Shown: one piece after another, positions 16,372 to 25,671 of the stretch
Numbering within the stretch: position 1 is the stretch's first letter
Layout of the letters: each line of letters begins with the position of its first letter
Source: Bacteroides caecigallinarum
GTDB lineage: Bacteria > Bacteroidota > Bacteroidia > Bacteroidales > Bacteroidaceae
Length of the DNA: 50,763 bases
Direction of reading: 5' to 3'
Assembly: GCF_016902295.1 (NCBI RefSeq)
Contig: NZ_JACJLQ010000027.1
Coordinates: 1 to 50,763, forward strand
The notes under the pieces: model-generated
What the model was told of the DNA's origin: nothing
The model's input: the letters and a program-made list of their open reading frames with translations, nothing else
Database searches by the model: none
Program-made: the position numbers and the translations under genes

Positions 16372-17286
16372 CTAATGGGTAAAGTGAGACTCTCTGAAAT
16401 TTTGTGGTGAAATTCCTGAATGACGCTTGAAGAATTTGCTGAACGATGCCTGGTCGGCAAAGTTAAGTTTATAAGTGATTTGCTGGATACTTAAATCCGT
16501 TGAGCTAAGCAGGTTTCTGGCTTCACTGTAAATCAATTCAAAGATAAATGCATTTACGGTTTTCCCTGTTTGGGCTTTTACTATTCTTGTCAGATATTGC
16601 GGAGTTATGTTCATTGATTTTGCGTAGAAAGAGACGTTGTGTTCTTCCTTGAAATTGTTCATAAGCAGAGTGATGAAGCCCTGAAGTTTCATTCTGTTTC
16701 TTGGTATTGATGCAACACAGCTTTCATCTTTTTCCGATTTTAGGTTTTTGGTTTCAAGTATGTTGTCAAGTTCAAGATAAAATCTGACAAGCGAGTTCTG
16801 TATAATTTCCAGATGATAGCGATGGCCGTTTCTTGCCATCTGGGTACTGATGTTCTCTATACATCCGACTAATATGTCCGATTCTTGAGGTGACAGCTCG
16901 AAAATGGGATTGCTGTAAGTGTTTATACTGATGGCTATGCGTTGCCTTAAATTGAACATTCCTATTTTGTCGATGAAATCTTTGTGCATGCACAGGAATA
17001 TACACTTGAAGTCGGCAGAGAGGTCATGAAAATAAGTGAGATGTAGTGGCGACAATATGCACAGCTTATTGGGCGAAAGGCTGAAAACGTTCTCATCGAC
17101 AGACACTTTGGCATGTCCCTCTATTACCAGTGCATAAGAGAAGGCATTCACATAGACAGGAAGATTTCCCGAAATGTAGAATTCCTTAGGATTGTTAGAA
17201 ACAAAGACACCTATTTCACCTTTATATGCAATACCTTTCTTTAGACGCAGTATCTCCTGTATGTTAACTATCTGATAATGTTTCAT
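16372..17286 (-). CDS. AraC-family transcriptional regulator of the divergent efflux operon
   Basis: 304 aa. The N-terminal cupin-like sensor (about 1-130, with YALVIEGHAKVSVDENVFSLSPNKLCIL) is followed by a linker. The two AraC helix-turn-helix motifs lie at about 205-302: NVSFYAKSMNITPQYLTRIVK and LSIQQITYKLNFADQASFSKFFKRHSG ending in SPQNFR, the canonical second HTH signature. It is divergent from the TolC/EmrA/EmrB operon with a 187-bp shared control region. This is the usual arrangement for an effector-responsive activator or repressor of efflux. The inducer is unknown. Confidence 0.88.
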   Translation of the reverse strand: MKHYQIVNIQEILRLKKGIAYKGEIGVFVSNNPKEFYISGNLPVYVNAFSYALVIEGHAKVSVDENVFSLSPNKLCILSPLHLTYFHDLSADFKCIFLCMHKDFIDKIGMFNLRQRIAISINTYSNPIFELSPQESDILVGCIENISTQMARNGHRYHLEIIQNSLVRFYLELDNILETKNLKSEKDESCVASIPRNRMKLQGFITLLMNNFKEEHNVSFYAKSMNITPQYLTRIVKAQTGKTVNAFIFELIYSEARNLLSSTDLSIQQITYKLNFADQASFSKFFKRHSGISPQNFRESHFTH

Positions 17287-17310
17287 AATATGCTTATATA
17301 TTCATCGTTG

Positions 17311-17422
17311 CAAAGATAATTATAATTGAACTTTTACGGATGGTTTTTCCGGTTTTGTTTCAAATAAGACAAATAGCTTCATGATTCAGACATCAGCCGA
17401 AAACGTAAAAAGCCCGATCTTT
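17311..17422. promoter_or_regulatory. Divergent control region, araC-type gene and efflux operon
   Basis: On the minus strand TATCTTTG (17318-17311) is a perfect -7 box for the AraC gene. On the plus strand GATCTTTG (17415-17422) is a near match for the efflux operon, 52 bp before its start. The stretch between them should hold the operator. I see no obvious repeat. Confidence 0.4.
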
Positions 17423-17473
17423 GCACCGATAATTATGAGTAGGTAAATATCTAATAAAGATAACAGTGTTTAT

Positions 17474-18799
17474 ATGATTAAAAGTAATCGGAATTGTATT
17501 AATGGTTTTCTATTCGCAGGAATATTAAACTGTTTGGGATGTATGTCTGCGGCTGCACAGCCGAAGGTAATCGGAATAGACGAACTGTTTGAGCTTGCTG
17601 ACGCGAACAGTAAGAGCATTAAGGTGCACAATCTGGCTGTGGCAGAAGCCGTCCAGGCAGTAAAGGTTTCAAAAAATGACAGATTGCCTTCCATCGAAGC
17701 GAGCCTGTCCTTCAGTTATATCGGCGACGGATGGATGAGCGACAGAGATTTTTCTAATGGAATGAAGGCCGAGATGCCTCATTTTGGGAATAATTTTGCC
17801 TTTAAGGTCACTCAGGCTGTCTATACAGGAGGAGCCATTTCTACAGGGATAGAGATGAGCGAACTTCAGAAGCAGGTTGCCGACGCCGAGCTTGATAATG
17901 ACAAACAGAACATTCGTTTTATGCTTGTAGGCCATTATCTGGACTTGTATCAGCTGAACAATCAGAGAAAGGTGTATCAGAAGAATATCGAGCAGACCAA
18001 ACTGCTTATCGAGGAAATTGAGTCGGCTTTCGAGCATGGAACAGCATTGAAAAGTGATATCACAAGATATGAACTGCAATTGAAAAATCTCGAACTGGGA
18101 CTTACGAATGTTTTGAACCGGATAAAGATTCTCAACCGCGAACTGGTTACTACGATAGGTCTTGATACAAATGTGGAAATAATACCTGATACTACACTGT
18201 TTGCAATGGGACTTGATAAAAAGAGCGAGCTTCACTGGCAGGAAGAACGCATGAATACTCCGGTGCTGAAGCTGGCCAACCTTGGCGTCGAGCTTAGCGA
18301 AAGGCAGCAGGATATGGTTCGTGCCGAAAGAAGACCGACAATAGGACTCATGGCTTCGAACAATTTCGATGGTCCTATTCTCATCGAGGTTCCGCCAATA
18401 AACAAGAACTTCAATTATTGGTTTGTTGGAGTAAACGTGACGTATAAGTTTGATTCGCTGTTCAAGAACAACAAGAAGCTGAAGCAAGCCAAGCTTGCGA
18501 CTCTAAAAGCCCGTGAAAACCAACTCCTTGTGGACGAAAAGCTTTCGAACGGTGTAAATGCCGCTTATATTAATCTGGATGAGGCTTATACCAGACTTGA
18601 CTCGAAAGAGAAAAGCGTACAGCTGGCGCATGAAAATTATGATGTGGTGCATAGCAGATACATCAACGGACTGTCGCTCGTGACTGACATGCTCGATGCA
18701 AGCAATATTCAGTTGAGCAGCGAGCTGGAACTTGCCAATGCGCAGGTAGGCATATTATACCAGTATTTTCTGCTGAAGAAAACAGTCGGTACATTATAA
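17474..18799 (+). CDS. TolC-family outer-membrane efflux protein
   Basis: 441 aa, signal peptide about 1-28 (cleavage after SAAA or AQ), then two tandem alpha-helical/beta repeats of the OEP fold: long heptad-rich helices (LQKQVADAELDNDKQNIRFMLVGHYLDLYQL and KLKQAKLATLKARENQLLVDEKLSNGVNAAYINLDEAY). It would trimerise as an outer-membrane channel with a periplasmic tunnel. It is the first gene of a three-gene efflux operon with an EmrA-type adaptor and an EmrB-type pump, so it completes a path from cytoplasm to medium. The ATG at 17474 gives a normal signal peptide. Confidence 0.9.
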   Translation: MIKSNRNCINGFLFAGILNCLGCMSAAAQPKVIGIDELFELADANSKSIKVHNLAVAEAVQAVKVSKNDRLPSIEASLSFSYIGDGWMSDRDFSNGMKAEMPHFGNNFAFKVTQAVYTGGAISTGIEMSELQKQVADAELDNDKQNIRFMLVGHYLDLYQLNNQRKVYQKNIEQTKLLIEEIESAFEHGTALKSDITRYELQLKNLELGLTNVLNRIKILNRELVTTIGLDTNVEIIPDTTLFAMGLDKKSELHWQEERMNTPVLKLANLGVELSERQQDMVRAERRPTIGLMASNNFDGPILIEVPPINKNFNYWFVGVNVTYKFDSLFKNNKKLKQAKLATLKARENQLLVDEKLSNGVNAAYINLDEAYTRLDSKEKSVQLAHENYDVVHSRYINGLSLVTDMLDASNIQLSSELELANAQVGILYQYFLLKKTVGTL

Positions 18800-18862
18800 A
18801 TTAATATGGCATTCGGATAAAAACAATAAAAATACAGAAATCATAATAATATAGAAAGAACT

Positions 18863-19900
18863 ATGGCTAATATAAAAAGAAACAGACTAATATCTAATAT
18901 CGTTCTTACAGTAGTGATTGTTTTGGGGATTGTTTGGGTGTGCAGCCATTTCGTACATTTGGGTAATGTGGAATACACTGACAACGCACAGGTAAAGCAG
19001 CATATAACTCCGATAAACACACGTGTTCCGGGATTTATAAAGAAAATCTATTTTGAAGAATATCAGGAAGTGCATAAGGGGGATACTCTTCTGGTTATAG
19101 AAGATTCTGAATATCTGTTGCGTCTTGCTCAGGCTGAGGCCAATTATCAGAATGCTTTGGTGGGTAAGGATGCAATGCACACCACTATCAATACTACGCA
19201 GAATAATATTCTTGTTACTGATGCGGGTATCAAGGAAGCTCAGGTAAGACTGAAAAATGCCGAGGCTGACTATAAGAGATATTCCGAGATGATAAAGAAA
19301 AATGCTGTGACAGCACAACAGTTTGACAGAGTGAAAACAGAATACGAAGCTGCAAAGGCAAGATATGAGCAGGTTACACGTCAGAAACAGTCAACTTCGC
19401 TTGTCAAGCAGGAGCAGACACAAAGACTGCAGCAGAACGAAGCCGCTATCAAAGTGGCTGAGGCGGAATTGAATCTGGCCAAACTTAATCTTTCATATAC
19501 GGTTATTGTGGCAACAACTGACGGTATGACAGGCAGAAAGAATATCCACGAAGGGCAGTTGGTGCAGCCAGGACAGACAATGGTGACTCTTATAGACAAT
19601 ACTGAAAAGTGGGTTATTGCAAACTACAAAGAGACTCAGACATCGGTAATGGAGAATGGCCAGGAAGTTGACATAGAGGTTGACGCCGTGCCGGGGGTGA
19701 AGTTCCGTGGAGTGGTATCATCCATTTCGGATGCTACAGGAGCTTCAATGTCGCTCATGCCTCAGGACAACTCGGCAGGTAACTTCGTGAAAGTGGAACA
19801 GCGCATTCCTGTGAGAATAGAATTTACTTCAGAGAATAAAGAAGAAGACTTGAAGCGTCTTCGCGCAGGTATGAATGTAGAATGTAAAGTAAGATATTGA
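18863..19900 (+). CDS. EmrA/HlyD-family periplasmic adaptor protein
   Basis: 345 aa with one N-terminal membrane anchor (about 10-32), then the split biotinyl-lipoyl domain (VEYTDNAQVKQHITPINTRVPGFIKKIYFEEYQEV and DGMTGRKNIHEGQLVQPGQTMVTLID). A long coiled-coil hairpin (about 90-205, rich in E, A, Q and K) and a C-terminal beta-barrel domain complete the fold. This is the membrane-fusion adaptor that links the inner-membrane pump to the TolC channel. It is 63 bp after the tolC-type gene and 1 bp before the pump gene, so it is clearly part of the operon. Confidence 0.93.
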   Translation: MANIKRNRLISNIVLTVVIVLGIVWVCSHFVHLGNVEYTDNAQVKQHITPINTRVPGFIKKIYFEEYQEVHKGDTLLVIEDSEYLLRLAQAEANYQNALVGKDAMHTTINTTQNNILVTDAGIKEAQVRLKNAEADYKRYSEMIKKNAVTAQQFDRVKTEYEAAKARYEQVTRQKQSTSLVKQEQTQRLQQNEAAIKVAEAELNLAKLNLSYTVIVATTDGMTGRKNIHEGQLVQPGQTMVTLIDNTEKWVIANYKETQTSVMENGQEVDIEVDAVPGVKFRGVVSSISDATGASMSLMPQDNSAGNFVKVEQRIPVRIEFTSENKEEDLKRLRAGMNVECKVRY

Positions 19901-19901
19901 T

Positions 19902-21470
19902 ATGGCAGGGCCAAATATTCCGACACGTGTCATGATGTTCCGTGACTTTGTCCCTGACAGGATACGTGTCTTTCTATGTTTACTTTTTGCTTTAATATTC
20001 CAGTTCAGTGGTGGTATATACCTGTCGTCTGTATCACAGATGGTAGGTTCTACCGCCCTGATGCAGGAAGACATCATGATGGCGGGCTATGCTTCTTTTG
20101 TTGGAATGACAGTGGTTTTTCCCATATTGTTCCGTTTGAAATTCAGATTTACAACACGCAGTATTCTGCTGTTTATATGTCCGTCGCTTATTCTGTGTAA
20201 TATAATTACGATGTACACGGAAAGTCTGCCTGTACTTGTTATATTCTGTTTTATTGCAGGTGTGTTACGAATGTGGGGAACATTCGAGGCTTTATCGAAT
20301 GTGCAGTTGAGTATTACTCCTACACGGGATTTCGCGGTGTTTTTCCCTGTAGTGTATATGATAGTTTTAGGAAGTATCCAACTGTCTGGACTCGCAACAG
20401 TATATTTGGGATATTGGGCAAACTGGAAATATATGCATCTGTTCATTATAGGTCTGCTGCTGATTATGTGGGCTCTTGTAGCCATGCTTACACATCATTT
20501 CCGCTTTATGAAACCTATGCCGCTATTCGGTATAGACTGGTTGGGGGGAGCATTATGGTCGATATTCCTACTGTCGCTGATTTTTGTTTTCGAATACGGA
20601 AAGTTTTACGACTGGTACGATTCATGGCAGATAGTGATAGGCACTGTAATAGCTGTCGTTTCCTTGGCTATGAGCATACACCGTATGCTGGTAATGCGAC
20701 ATCCTTACATCGAACTGGAAGCCTTTAAGTATAAGAACCTTTCATCTTTGTTATTCCTGTTTCTTATACTTTGTTTCTTTTTGGCATCACCGAATGTGCT
20801 GCAGAATATATTTACAGGCTCCATTCTGAAATACGATGTATTGAACTCAGTATCGCTCAACTGGTGGAATTTCGCAGGGACTGTGATAGGATGTATATTT
20901 GCATTCGTATGGCATGCAAAACTTCACGGGAGATATAAACTGCCTGTGTTTCTTGGCTTTGCCCTGATAGTAGGCTATAAGTGTATCATGTATTTCATCA
21001 TAGACCCTAACATGAATATCGAATGGCTGTATCTGCCTACAATGCTTAGGGGAGCAGGATATATAATACTGTATATATCTCTGACTGTATATGTTACCGG
21101 TATAGTGCCTTTCCAGCATTTCTTCCAGGTACTGTCTATCTTGGGATTCGTACGAACTGGGTTCGGTTCGGTAATGGGAAGTGCCATATATAGCAGAGTA
21201 ATGCAATATATTGTTCCGGAGAACTTTCAGACGATTTCAATTGAACTTGACTCTGTCAATACGGCTATAAACGGCAGTAGTTTTGTAGCGGTTTATGGTG
21301 AAGCGATGAAACAGACCATTCTTGTAAGTCTGAAGGAAATGTATGGCTGGGTTTGTATAGTAGGTGTCTTGTTTTTGGCATTGATTCTTTTCGAGAAGTT
21401 TCTGAACAGAAATATTGTTGGAAGGCTGCCGCGTATTCGTCGTATTAAGCAAATCATGAAACGCCGGTAA
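19902..21470 (+). CDS. EmrB-type MFS multidrug efflux pump
   Basis: 522 aa, hydrophobic throughout, with about 14 predicted helices, the DHA2/EmrB topology of the major facilitator superfamily. The basic C-terminal tail (RLPRIRRIKQIMKRR) is cytoplasmic. Canonical MFS motif A is degenerate, as is common in the Bacteroidetes members paired with HlyD adaptors. The start codon lies one base after the adaptor stop. Together with the TolC and EmrA-type genes it should export lipophilic compounds such as bile acids or antimicrobials using the proton gradient. The substrate is inferred only from family. Confidence 0.87.
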   Translation: MAGPNIPTRVMMFRDFVPDRIRVFLCLLFALIFQFSGGIYLSSVSQMVGSTALMQEDIMMAGYASFVGMTVVFPILFRLKFRFTTRSILLFICPSLILCNIITMYTESLPVLVIFCFIAGVLRMWGTFEALSNVQLSITPTRDFAVFFPVVYMIVLGSIQLSGLATVYLGYWANWKYMHLFIIGLLLIMWALVAMLTHHFRFMKPMPLFGIDWLGGALWSIFLLSLIFVFEYGKFYDWYDSWQIVIGTVIAVVSLAMSIHRMLVMRHPYIELEAFKYKNLSSLLFLFLILCFFLASPNVLQNIFTGSILKYDVLNSVSLNWWNFAGTVIGCIFAFVWHAKLHGRYKLPVFLGFALIVGYKCIMYFIIDPNMNIEWLYLPTMLRGAGYIILYISLTVYVTGIVPFQHFFQVLSILGFVRTGFGSVMGSAIYSRVMQYIVPENFQTISIELDSVNTAINGSSFVAVYGEAMKQTILVSLKEMYGWVCIVGVLFLALILFEKFLNRNIVGRLPRIRRIKQIMKRR

Positions 21471-21552
21471 ATTAAAATGATTTAAGTCACTTTTTCCATT
21501 GTCAAGGTGAAAACTCTGTCTAATGTTGTGATTTAAAGCATTGTAAAAGATA

Positions 21553-21591
21553 ATGTGTCGGAAAACATAGTTTAGTAACACGAATGTAACA
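21553..21591. promoter_or_regulatory. Candidate regulator site upstream of EF-G2
   Basis: ATGT (21553-21556) and ACAT (21565-21568) form a short dyad with an 8-bp spacer. GTAACA is repeated at 21575-21580 and 21586-21591, 11 bp apart. B. thetaiotaomicron fusA2 is known to be induced by a CRP-family regulator (Cur). Whether either element is such a site is a guess. Confidence 0.25.
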
Positions 21592-21688
21592 GTTGGATTT
21601 CTGAACATTAATTTCTATTTTGCGCCAACTTAAAAATGAGATATGAGAAGCATATCCATCATTTATTAATTTTTTAATCTAAGATACC

Positions 21689-23848
21689 ATGAAAGTATAT
21701 CAGACTAACGAAATCAAAAACATTGCACTCCTTGGCAATGATGGCTCAGGTAAAACCACCCTCACTGAAGCGTTGCTCTTTGAGAGTGGTATTATAAAAC
21801 GTCGCGGCAGAATTACTGCCAAGAATACTGTCAGCGATTATTTCCCGGTAGAGCAGGAGTATGGTTACTCTGTTTTCTCTACCGTTTATCATGTTGAGTG
21901 GAATGGTAAAAAACTTAATATCATAGACTGTCCGGGTAGTGATGACTTCGTGGGAGCTGCAATGACTGCGCTTAATGTAACAGATACAGCCGTGTTGCTT
22001 CTTAACGGTCAGTATGGACCTGAAGTAGGTACTCAGAATCACTTCCGTTACACTGAGAAGCTGGGTAAACCGGTTATCTTCCTCGTTAACCAGCTTGACT
22101 CGCCTAACTGCGATTTTGATAAGGTGCTCGAACAGTTGACTGAAAATTATGGTTCTAAAGTTGTTCCGGTTCAGTATCCTCTCAGTACAGGTCCGGACTT
22201 CAATTCGTTGATTGATGTACTTTTAATGAAAAAATATTCATGGGGACCTGAAGGTGGTGCTCCTACAATCGAACCTGTTCCGGCTGAAGAAATGGAAAAA
22301 GCTATGGAATGGCATAAGAGACTTGTTGAGGCTGCTGCCGAACATGACGAAACTCTTATGGAAAAATTCTTCGAATCAGAATCGCTTACTGAAGACGAAA
22401 TGCGTGAAGGTATCCGTAAGGGATTGGCTGCTCGAGGCATGTTCCCTGTATTCTGCGTATGTGCAGGAAAAGATATGGGTGTACGCCGTCTGATGGAATT
22501 CCTTGGCAACGTAGTGCCTTTCGTTGATGAAATGCCTGTAGTTCACAATACACGCGGTGTTCCTGTTCCTCCTGTAGCTGATGCTCCTACTTCGCTTTAT
22601 TTCTTCAAGACTGCTGTTGAGCCTCATATAGGTGATGTTCAGTACTTCAAGGTAATGAGTGGTGTGGTTCACGAAGGTGACGACCTGAATAATGCCGACC
22701 GCGGATCTAAGGAACGTATGGCTCAGCTTTATGTATGTGCCGGTGCAAACCGTGAAAAGGTGGAAGAACTGAGAGCCGGCGATATAGGCTGTACTGTTAA
22801 GCTTAAAGATGTAAAAACAGGAAATACACTGAACAGCAAGGATTGCGAAAACAGATTCAATTTCATCAAATATCCTAATCCTAAATATACAAGGGCTATC
22901 AAACCTGAAAACGAGGCTGATACAGAAAAGATGATGGCTATCCTTAACCGTATGCGTGAAGAAGATCCGACATGGGTTGTTGAACAGTCTAAAGAATTGA
23001 AGCAGATTCTTGTTCACGGACAAGGTGAGTTCCATTTACGTACACTGAAGTGGAGACTTGAAAACAATGAAAAACTGGCTGTTCAGTTCCTTGAACCTAA
23101 GATTCCTTACAGAGAAACAATTACTAAGGCTGCTCGTGCCGATTACAGACACAAGAAACAGTCTGGTGGTGCCGGTCAGTTCGGTGAAGTTCATCTCATA
23201 GTTGAACCTTATTATGAAGGTATGCCAACTCCAGAAGTCTATAAATTCAACGGTCAGGAATTCAAGATTAATGTCAAAGGAACTGAAACCGTTGATTTGG
23301 AATGGGGCGGTAAGCTGGTATTCATTAACAGTGTTGTTGGTGGTGCCATTGATACAAGATTTATGCCTGCTATCCTTAAGGGTATTATGAGCCGTATGGA
23401 ACAAGGTCCGCTTACTGGTTCGTATGCACGTGATGTACGCGTTATCGTATATGACGGAAAGATGCACCCAGTTGACTCAAACGAAATCTCATTCATGCTT
23501 GCCGGACGTAATGCTTTCAGCGAAGCATTCAAGAATGCAGGTCCTAAGATTCTTGAACCTATTTATGACGTTGAAGTATTTGTTCCGAGCGATAAGCTTG
23601 GTGACGTTATGAGTGATATGCAGGGACGTCGTGGTATGATTATGGGTATGAGTAGTGAGAAGGGTTATGAAAAACTTGCAGCTAAAGTACCTTTGAAAGA
23701 AATGTCCAACTATTCTACTGCTTTAAGTTCATTGACGGGAGGACGCGCTTCGTTCATTATGAAGTTTGCAAGCTACGAACTTGTTCCAACTGATGTCCAG
23801 AATAAGCTTATGAAGGAATTTGAAGAGCAGGAAAAAGACGAAGCTTAA
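21689..23848 (+). CDS. fusA2: Elongation factor G paralogue EF-G2 (degenerate GTPase centre)
   Basis: 719 aa with the five EF-G domains: G domain about 1-290, domain II, III, IV (GGAGQFGEVHLIVEP) and V (PIYDVEVFVPSDKLGDVMSDMQGRRG). The nucleotide-binding motifs are altered. The P-loop is GNDGSGKT (16-23). The G3 motif is DCPGS (80-84) instead of DTPGH, so the catalytic histidine is serine. G4 is NQLD (134-137) instead of NKMD, and the switch-I RGIT is YGYS. These changes fit the Bacteroides EF-G2 reported to drive translocation without GTP hydrolysis under carbon starvation and to be needed in the gut. It is a single gene with a long leader and a strong terminator. Confidence 0.9.
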   Translation: MKVYQTNEIKNIALLGNDGSGKTTLTEALLFESGIIKRRGRITAKNTVSDYFPVEQEYGYSVFSTVYHVEWNGKKLNIIDCPGSDDFVGAAMTALNVTDTAVLLLNGQYGPEVGTQNHFRYTEKLGKPVIFLVNQLDSPNCDFDKVLEQLTENYGSKVVPVQYPLSTGPDFNSLIDVLLMKKYSWGPEGGAPTIEPVPAEEMEKAMEWHKRLVEAAAEHDETLMEKFFESESLTEDEMREGIRKGLAARGMFPVFCVCAGKDMGVRRLMEFLGNVVPFVDEMPVVHNTRGVPVPPVADAPTSLYFFKTAVEPHIGDVQYFKVMSGVVHEGDDLNNADRGSKERMAQLYVCAGANREKVEELRAGDIGCTVKLKDVKTGNTLNSKDCENRFNFIKYPNPKYTRAIKPENEADTEKMMAILNRMREEDPTWVVEQSKELKQILVHGQGEFHLRTLKWRLENNEKLAVQFLEPKIPYRETITKAARADYRHKKQSGGAGQFGEVHLIVEPYYEGMPTPEVYKFNGQEFKINVKGTETVDLEWGGKLVFINSVVGGAIDTRFMPAILKGIMSRMEQGPLTGSYARDVRVIVYDGKMHPVDSNEISFMLAGRNAFSEAFKNAGPKILEPIYDVEVFVPSDKLGDVMSDMQGRRGMIMGMSSEKGYEKLAAKVPLKEMSNYSTALSSLTGGRASFIMKFASYELVPTDVQNKLMKEFEEQEKDEA

Positions 23849-23873
23849 TAGTTAGTTGATAATTTAATATATT

Positions 23874-23909
23874 AAAAAGTCGTATTTCTTAAAAATACGA
23901 CTTTTTTTT
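23874..23909 (+). terminator. Intrinsic terminator of EF-G2
   Basis: Perfect 14-bp stem: AAAAAGTCGTATTT (23874-23887) with AAATACGACTTTTT (23893-23906), 5-nt loop, T-run to 23909. Confidence 0.93.
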
Positions 23910-23942
23910 GTGCTTATTCAATGAACTTTTTGTCACTTTTAG

Positions 23943-23973
23943 TTGTTATATATTTAAAGTTATATTATTTTTG
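23943..23973 (+). promoter_or_regulatory. Promoter of rprX
   Basis: TTG (23943-23945), 20-bp spacer, TATTTTTG (23966-23973) matching TAnnTTTG. The start codon is 140 bp further on, so the mRNA would carry an unusually long AT-rich leader of about 130 nt. I see no clear riboswitch fold in it. Confidence 0.55.
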
Positions 23974-24113
23974 TAAAGTAAGTAACGATATGATGACTTT
24001 TGATTGTGATTTTATTAATTAAAAACTTGTTTAACCGTTAAAAACGAAAAAATCCAGTGTAAAACATGTTAATTGATGATGATTATATTAATTAGCTTGT
24101 TAAATTTGTCACC

Positions 24114-25670
24114 ATGAAAAAGTCAACAATATGGATATTAGGAGTCATTATGGCTCTGTCTTTTCTTAGTCTGCTGTTTTTGCAGGTAAGTTATATAGAA
24201 GAGATGGTAAAGATGCGTCGTGGACAGTTTGAGGAAAATGTTAACCGCAGTCTTGTCCAGTCCGTGCGTAATCTTGAATTGGTGGAAACCAAGAAGTATC
24301 TTGAAGCAGATGCCGCTGCAACTGAAAGAGCCGCCCGTCTGGCTGAGCAGTTTAATCTGAATAATGGTAAAGGGAATGATGATATACTACAGGAACATCA
24401 TCAGTACACTATTACTTCACCGGATGGAAGTATGTATTCCACTTTTGAATTCAAGACAATAACCAATAGACCTGCTAATGTCCCTAAGGTTATTATTTCT
24501 AATGGAAAGAATATCCCGCAGACTTCAAGGACATTGCAGGAGATTATAAAAGAAAGGTATGTCTATCAGAGGGCTTTGCTCGACGAAGTAATTTATAATA
24601 TTCTTTATACAGCAAGTGACAAGCCGCTTAAGGAAAGAATTAATTTCAAGCAATTGGACCACTTTATTAAATCGGAACTTTTGAACAATGGTCTTGATTT
24701 GCCATATCATTTTACTGTTACTGATAGGGATGGTAAGGAAATATACCGCTGTTCGGATTATGTTTACGACGGAGAAAAGATTTATTCAAGGCTATTGTTT
24801 GAAAACGATCCGCCGGCAAAAATGGGATATGTAAATATATTCTTCCCAACAATGGATGATTACATTTTCAGTTCCGTAAAGTTTATGATTCCTTCTATAA
24901 TATTTACTATAGTTCTTCTGATAACATTTATATTTACCATATATATAATATTCCGTCAGAAGAAACTGACAGAGATTAAGAATGATTTCATAAACAATAT
25001 GACCCATGAGTTCAAGACGCCTATTTCAACAATATCGCTTGCAGCTCAGATGCTGAACGATCCGGCTGTAGGTAAGTCGCCTGTTATGTTTAAACATATT
25101 TCAGGGGTTATAAATGACGAAACCAAACGTTTGCGTTTCCAGGTCGAGAAGGTGTTGCAGATGTCTATGTTTGAACGGCAGAAAGCGACTCTTAAGAAGA
25201 AAAAGGTTGATGCCAACGAACTGATAAATGGTGTTATCAATACTTTCAGGCTGAAAGTTGAAAGTTGTCATGGTACTTTGGATGCCGAACTCGAAGCTAC
25301 AGACCCGTTTGTATTTGTTGATGAAATGCACTTTACGAATGTGATTTTCAATCTCTTGGATAACGCTGTCAAGTACAAGCGAGCTGATGTTGATATCAGT
25401 CTGAAAGTCAGAACGTGGAATGAATCAAACAAATTGCATATATCTGTCGAAGATAACGGCATTGGTATAAAGAAAGAAAATTTGAAAAAGATATTTGACA
25501 AGTTCTACCGTGTCCATACCGGAAATCTTCACGATGTGAAGGGGTTTGGTCTTGGATTGGCCTATGTAAAGAAGATTATTTCAGATCACATTGGAAGTAT
25601 AAGGGCTGAGAGTGAACTGAATGTCGGAACTAAATTTATAATTGTATTACCTTTATTTAAAGAAGAATAA
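24114..25670 (+). CDS. rprX: Sensor histidine kinase RprX
   Basis: 518 aa inner-membrane kinase. Helix 1 is at about 7-25, a periplasmic sensor domain of about 230 residues follows, and helix 2 is at about 258-280. The dimerisation domain has the phospho-accepting H298 in NMTHEFKTPISTIS, and the ATPase domain has the N box (NVIFNLLDNAVKY), G1 (VEDNGIGI), F box (FDKFYR) and G2 (GFGLGL). RprX of Bacteroides fragilis has this layout, and the response regulator next door is RprY-like. In that organism the pair has been linked to tetracycline response. The signal is unknown. The start of rprY follows the stop at once. Confidence 0.87.
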   Translation: MKKSTIWILGVIMALSFLSLLFLQVSYIEEMVKMRRGQFEENVNRSLVQSVRNLELVETKKYLEADAAATERAARLAEQFNLNNGKGNDDILQEHHQYTITSPDGSMYSTFEFKTITNRPANVPKVIISNGKNIPQTSRTLQEIIKERYVYQRALLDEVIYNILYTASDKPLKERINFKQLDHFIKSELLNNGLDLPYHFTVTDRDGKEIYRCSDYVYDGEKIYSRLLFENDPPAKMGYVNIFFPTMDDYIFSSVKFMIPSIIFTIVLLITFIFTIYIIFRQKKLTEIKNDFINNMTHEFKTPISTISLAAQMLNDPAVGKSPVMFKHISGVINDETKRLRFQVEKVLQMSMFERQKATLKKKKVDANELINGVINTFRLKVESCHGTLDAELEATDPFVFVDEMHFTNVIFNLLDNAVKYKRADVDISLKVRTWNESNKLHISVEDNGIGIKKENLKKIFDKFYRVHTGNLHDVKGFGLGLAYVKKIISDHIGSIRAESELNVGTKFIIVLPLFKEE

Positions 25671-25671
25671 T

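Noticed and set aside
17669..18487. 272-codon minus-strand frame inside the TolC-type gene
   Set aside because: It is antisense to a clear outer-membrane efflux gene, with no family signature and no promoter or start context.
21471..21688. Invertible promoter (phase-variation element) upstream of EF-G2
   Set aside because: The GTAACA copies are direct, not inverted, and no invertase gene is in the window.
22376..23035. 219-codon minus-strand frame in EF-G2
   Set aside because: It is antisense to well-conserved EF-G domains, and its composition is typical of a reverse-strand shadow.
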